Part shown: piece by piece, positions 5,358 to 7,144 of the stretch | How positions within the stretch are numbered: position 1 is the stretch's first letter | How the letters are laid out: each line of letters opens with the position of its first letter | NCBI GenBank assembly: GCA_016763165.1 | Contig: JAESUJ010000054.1 | Span: 1 to 7,144, forward strand | Reading direction: 5' to 3' | DNA length: 7,144 nucleotides | From: Candidatus Babeliales bacterium | Lineage (GTDB): Bacteria > Babelota > Babeliae > Babelales > CAZZPM01 | Notes under the pieces: generated by a model | What the model was told of the DNA's origin: nothing | The model's input: the letters and a program-made list of their open reading frames with translations, nothing else | Database searches by the model: none | Made by a program: the position numbers and the translations under genes

Positions 5358-6994
5358 TATTGTTTTAGTAAACGAATTAGAATGGGAACAAAAAGCTTCT
5401 TATGGTTTCTGAATAGATTCCGTTTTAAATCATCAGCATAAGCGTTTGTATGATTTTTAAGTTGCTCCCACTGCGAAGAGTTTTTTGAAGATGTTTTTTT
5501 TGGGGTATCTTTTTCTTTTGATTCTGCTTCCGCTAAAGAAGCTGTATCTTTGATTTGTTTAGGTGACTTAAATCTAGCAAAGTCGCAAGCAAATATTATA
5601 AAAGAGAGTCCAGCAAGTTTTGCATAGCGTTCTTTTGTCCATGAAAATGCAAGACTTGGATGTTTGGCTAAAGATGCAAGACTTGGATGTTTGGCTAAAG
5701 ATGCGTTATATTTTTCTGCTTTGTCGGGAAATGATTTTGTTAATTGTGCCAAGTACAGATTTATATTTACTTTGCTTTCTTCGGAATCATCTGTAACTAT
5801 TTTGACAATGATGTCAGTCTGTTCTTCTGTTAATTCTTTTGATTTAAGAACTTCGTTAATATTGCCCCAATGCTTGACTACAAGATTAGCTACTTTTTTT
5901 TTATCTTCATTCTTGAAGCAATCGTTTATTAAGACTCCAGCATCTTCTCTTGCACCTGACTTGTTTTGCAATAATATTTTCATGATAGTTAGGTTTTGAT
6001 TTTCTATGGCAATATCTAGAGAAAATCGCTCGTTCTCTTCTTTAGAATTAGTGAAAGTAGCATTAATATTAGCACCTTCTGCTATGAGGTAGTGAATAAC
6101 AGGTATGTTTTCAGATTCAACAGCACAGTGAAGAGGTGTAAGGTTTTCATAGCCGTTTACTGTGCAGGTGGCATTGATATTAACATCTTTTTTTGATTTG
6201 AAATATTGTATCACGCGTACATTTTCGTTTGTTGCTGCTGCATGAAAAGCAGTCATGCCAAAACTTGCATTAAGTTGTGCGCCTTTACTCTCAAGATATT
6301 CAATAACCTCAACTGAGTTGAAGCTAATAGCTTGTAAAAGAATCGAATTTTTTATGCTGTCATTTTCTATGTTGACTTGAGCTCCTGACTCAACAAGTAA
6401 TTGAACAATTTCAATTGAGCTATGCTTTGCCGCGTAGGTAAGAGCTGTTTTTTCTTTATTATCAGTAGAAAAATTAATATTTACTTTTTCACCTGATGCA
6501 TTATTTGCTACACGCTTTATAAGCATCCGAACCATTTCAAAGTTATTTTTTTTAATTTGATCTATAAGAAATCTCCGAACATGATCGTTGATTAGGTCAA
6601 CTATGACATCTTGTTTTAAGAGAAGAGATACAATTTCAAGATTTTGATCACTTTTTTGACCTAAGTACCTCATTATTGCAAGTTCAATAGGACTAATATA
6701 ATTGTGACTTAGTTTCTTAACATTGGCACTGTTAACAACAAAGCACTTTAAAAGTACCAGGTTGCTTGTATCAATTGCATACATGAGTGGTGAATAATCG
6801 GAAGGATTTTCTCGCTTGTCTTCTGTATCTTGCCAATTCTCTCTATTCTCAAGAATAAATTTTTGTATGGTTTTATATTCATTTGATTGCAAAGGTTTAT
6901 TCTTACATAGATCAAAAGTATCAAAAGTGTTTTTTGCTGCATGTAATTGCATACTTGCCAGTGCAAATAAAAATAGTAATATTTGTTTCTTCAT
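5357..6994 (-). CDS. Exported ankyrin-repeat protein with a C-terminal module shared with its neighbour
   Basis: The product is 545 residues from ATG 6994, which has AAAGG 8 nt upstream. The in-frame ATG 7030 would put 12 residues before the signal peptide and has no such site. Residues 1-20 are a typical Sec signal peptide (MKK, then a Leu/Phe core, ending QLHAA). About 68-345 hold roughly seven or eight ankyrin repeats. The clearest are TALTYAAKHSSIEIVQLLVE (183-202), the S217 repeat (SILLQA), TAFHAAATNENVRVI (248-262), TPLHCAVESENIPVIHYLIA (286-305) and the last, FSLDIAIENQNLTIMKIL. From about 360 comes a non-ankyrin module: DKKKVA, KHWGN, PDKAEKY, a doubled LAKHPSLAS, a hydrophobic stretch at 460-473 (possible membrane segment), a KKTSSKNSS-rich linker, then DDLKRNLFRNHKKL and a hydrophobic end. 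Ankyrin repeats bind proteins; with export this suggests an envelope or host-directed partner, which is inference. It is the first gene of a two-gene unit with the pseudogene downstream. Confidence 0.88.
   Translation of the reverse strand: MKKQILLFLFALASMQLHAAKNTFDTFDLCKNKPLQSNEYKTIQKFILENRENWQDTEDKRENPSDYSPLMYAIDTSNLVLLKCFVVNSANVKKLSHNYISPIELAIMRYLGQKSDQNLEIVSLLLKQDVIVDLINDHVRRFLIDQIKKNNFEMVRMLIKRVANNASGEKVNINFSTDNKEKTALTYAAKHSSIEIVQLLVESGAQVNIENDSIKNSILLQAISFNSVEVIEYLESKGAQLNASFGMTAFHAAATNENVRVIQYFKSKKDVNINATCTVNGYENLTPLHCAVESENIPVIHYLIAEGANINATFTNSKEENERFSLDIAIENQNLTIMKILLQNKSGAREDAGVLINDCFKNEDKKKVANLVVKHWGNINEVLKSKELTEEQTDIIVKIVTDDSEESKVNINLYLAQLTKSFPDKAEKYNASLAKHPSLASLAKHPSLAFSWTKERYAKLAGLSFIIFACDFARFKSPKQIKDTASLAEAESKEKDTPKKTSSKNSSQWEQLKNHTNAYADDLKRNLFRNHKKLFVPILIRLLKQ
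5647..5700 (-). repeat. Perfect 27-bp tandem duplication inside the ankyrin gene
   Basis: Bases 5647-5673 and 5674-5700 are identical. On the coding strand they duplicate nine residues in frame (LAKHPSLAS followed by LAKHPSLAF). The paralogue has one copy (LSKHPSLAS), so the duplication is recent and specific to this gene. Confidence 0.93.
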
Positions 6995-6997
6995 AAA
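6935..6997 (-). repeat. 63-bp direct repeat, copy 2 (signal peptide cassette)
   Basis: It matches 5284-5346 with one mismatch and spans the start codon and signal peptide of the intact ankyrin gene. Both copies lie in the same orientation 1651 bp apart, so recombination between them would delete or duplicate one ankyrin gene. Confidence 0.9.
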
Positions 6998-7002
6998 ATA
7001 GA

Positions 7003-7007
7003 CCTTT
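7003..7007 (-). promoter_or_regulatory. Ribosome binding site of the intact ankyrin gene
   Basis: On the - strand AAAGG stands 8 nt before ATG 6994, the same spacing as in the downstream paralogue. It decides the start in favour of 6994 over 7030. Confidence 0.65.
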
Positions 7008-7144
7008 AATTTAATAGCATTATTTTTCAAATTGAATCAGTTAGCTTTTTGAAGTGTAGCAAAAGAAAATAAATATAACAAAGGCCTTTATCAAATAGGC
7101 CAAAAATGTCCAAAAAAGATGAAAAATAGGATTTTTTTCTAAAA
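7008..7144. other. AT-rich intergenic region upstream of the ankyrin genes
   Basis: No gene is visible. The - strand promoter of the ankyrin unit should lie here, but no -35/-10 pair is convincing; TGATTC with TATTAA at 17-nt spacing (- strand, ending near 7013) is the best weak candidate. An inverted repeat, GGCCT (7083-7087) with AGGCC (7097-7101), is followed on the - strand by TTTGTTATATTT. It could be a weak terminator of a - strand gene beyond the window. Confidence 0.4.

Noticed and set aside
5664..5999. + strand ORF of 111 residues opposite the ankyrin gene
   Set aside because: It is a shadow of the - strand ankyrin coding region, with no ribosome binding site and no recognisable protein features.
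6995..7030. Longer ankyrin protein starting at ATG 7030
   Set aside because: It would place 12 residues before the signal peptide, and the AAAGG site serves ATG 6994; the paralogue starts at the equivalent ATG.

Overview
The window is AT-rich bacterial DNA. It most resembles an intracellular or host-associated bacterium of the Candidatus Dependentiae (TM6/Babela-like) type. This is inferred from the combination of a Lys/Ala/Pro/Arg-repeat histone-like tail, exported ankyrin-repeat proteins with near-identical signal peptides, and compact housekeeping genes. Chlamydiae or another ankyrin-rich endosymbiont group cannot be excluded from sequence alone. TGA is used as a stop (uvrB ends in TGA), so no alternative code is indicated.

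Left part, + strand: (1) the 3' end of a histone H1-like basic protein built from 11-residue repeats, followed by a clear intrinsic terminator; (2) a probable small operon of tadA (tRNA adenosine deaminase), a DksA/TraR-type zinc-finger regulator starting 2 nt after the tadA stop, and tRNA-Thr(CGU) 8 nt further on; (3) uvrB, complete; (4) a small predicted exported protein of unknown function. This half is about translation fidelity, transcription control and DNA repair.

Right part, - strand: two tandem paralogous ankyrin genes converge on the + strand genes. They are separated from them by a perfect 32-bp inverted repeat that works well as a bidirectional terminator. The upstream copy (6994 to 5357) is intact. 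The downstream copy (5343 to 4326) is broken by a one-base insertion and an in-frame TGA. Both share a signal peptide that is almost identical in DNA, and a C-terminal module outside the ankyrin repeats.

The most notable observation is that two + strand genes, tadA and the exported protein, are each intact except for one required -1 frameshift. In each case the shift falls exactly on a canonical slippery heptamer (A AAA AAG and T TTT TTA). Longer homopolymers elsewhere in the window (8 A, 8 T, 10 T) are in frame. The options are recoding (ribosomal or transcriptional slippage), homopolymer errors in the read or assembly, or fresh mutation. Sequence alone does not decide between them.
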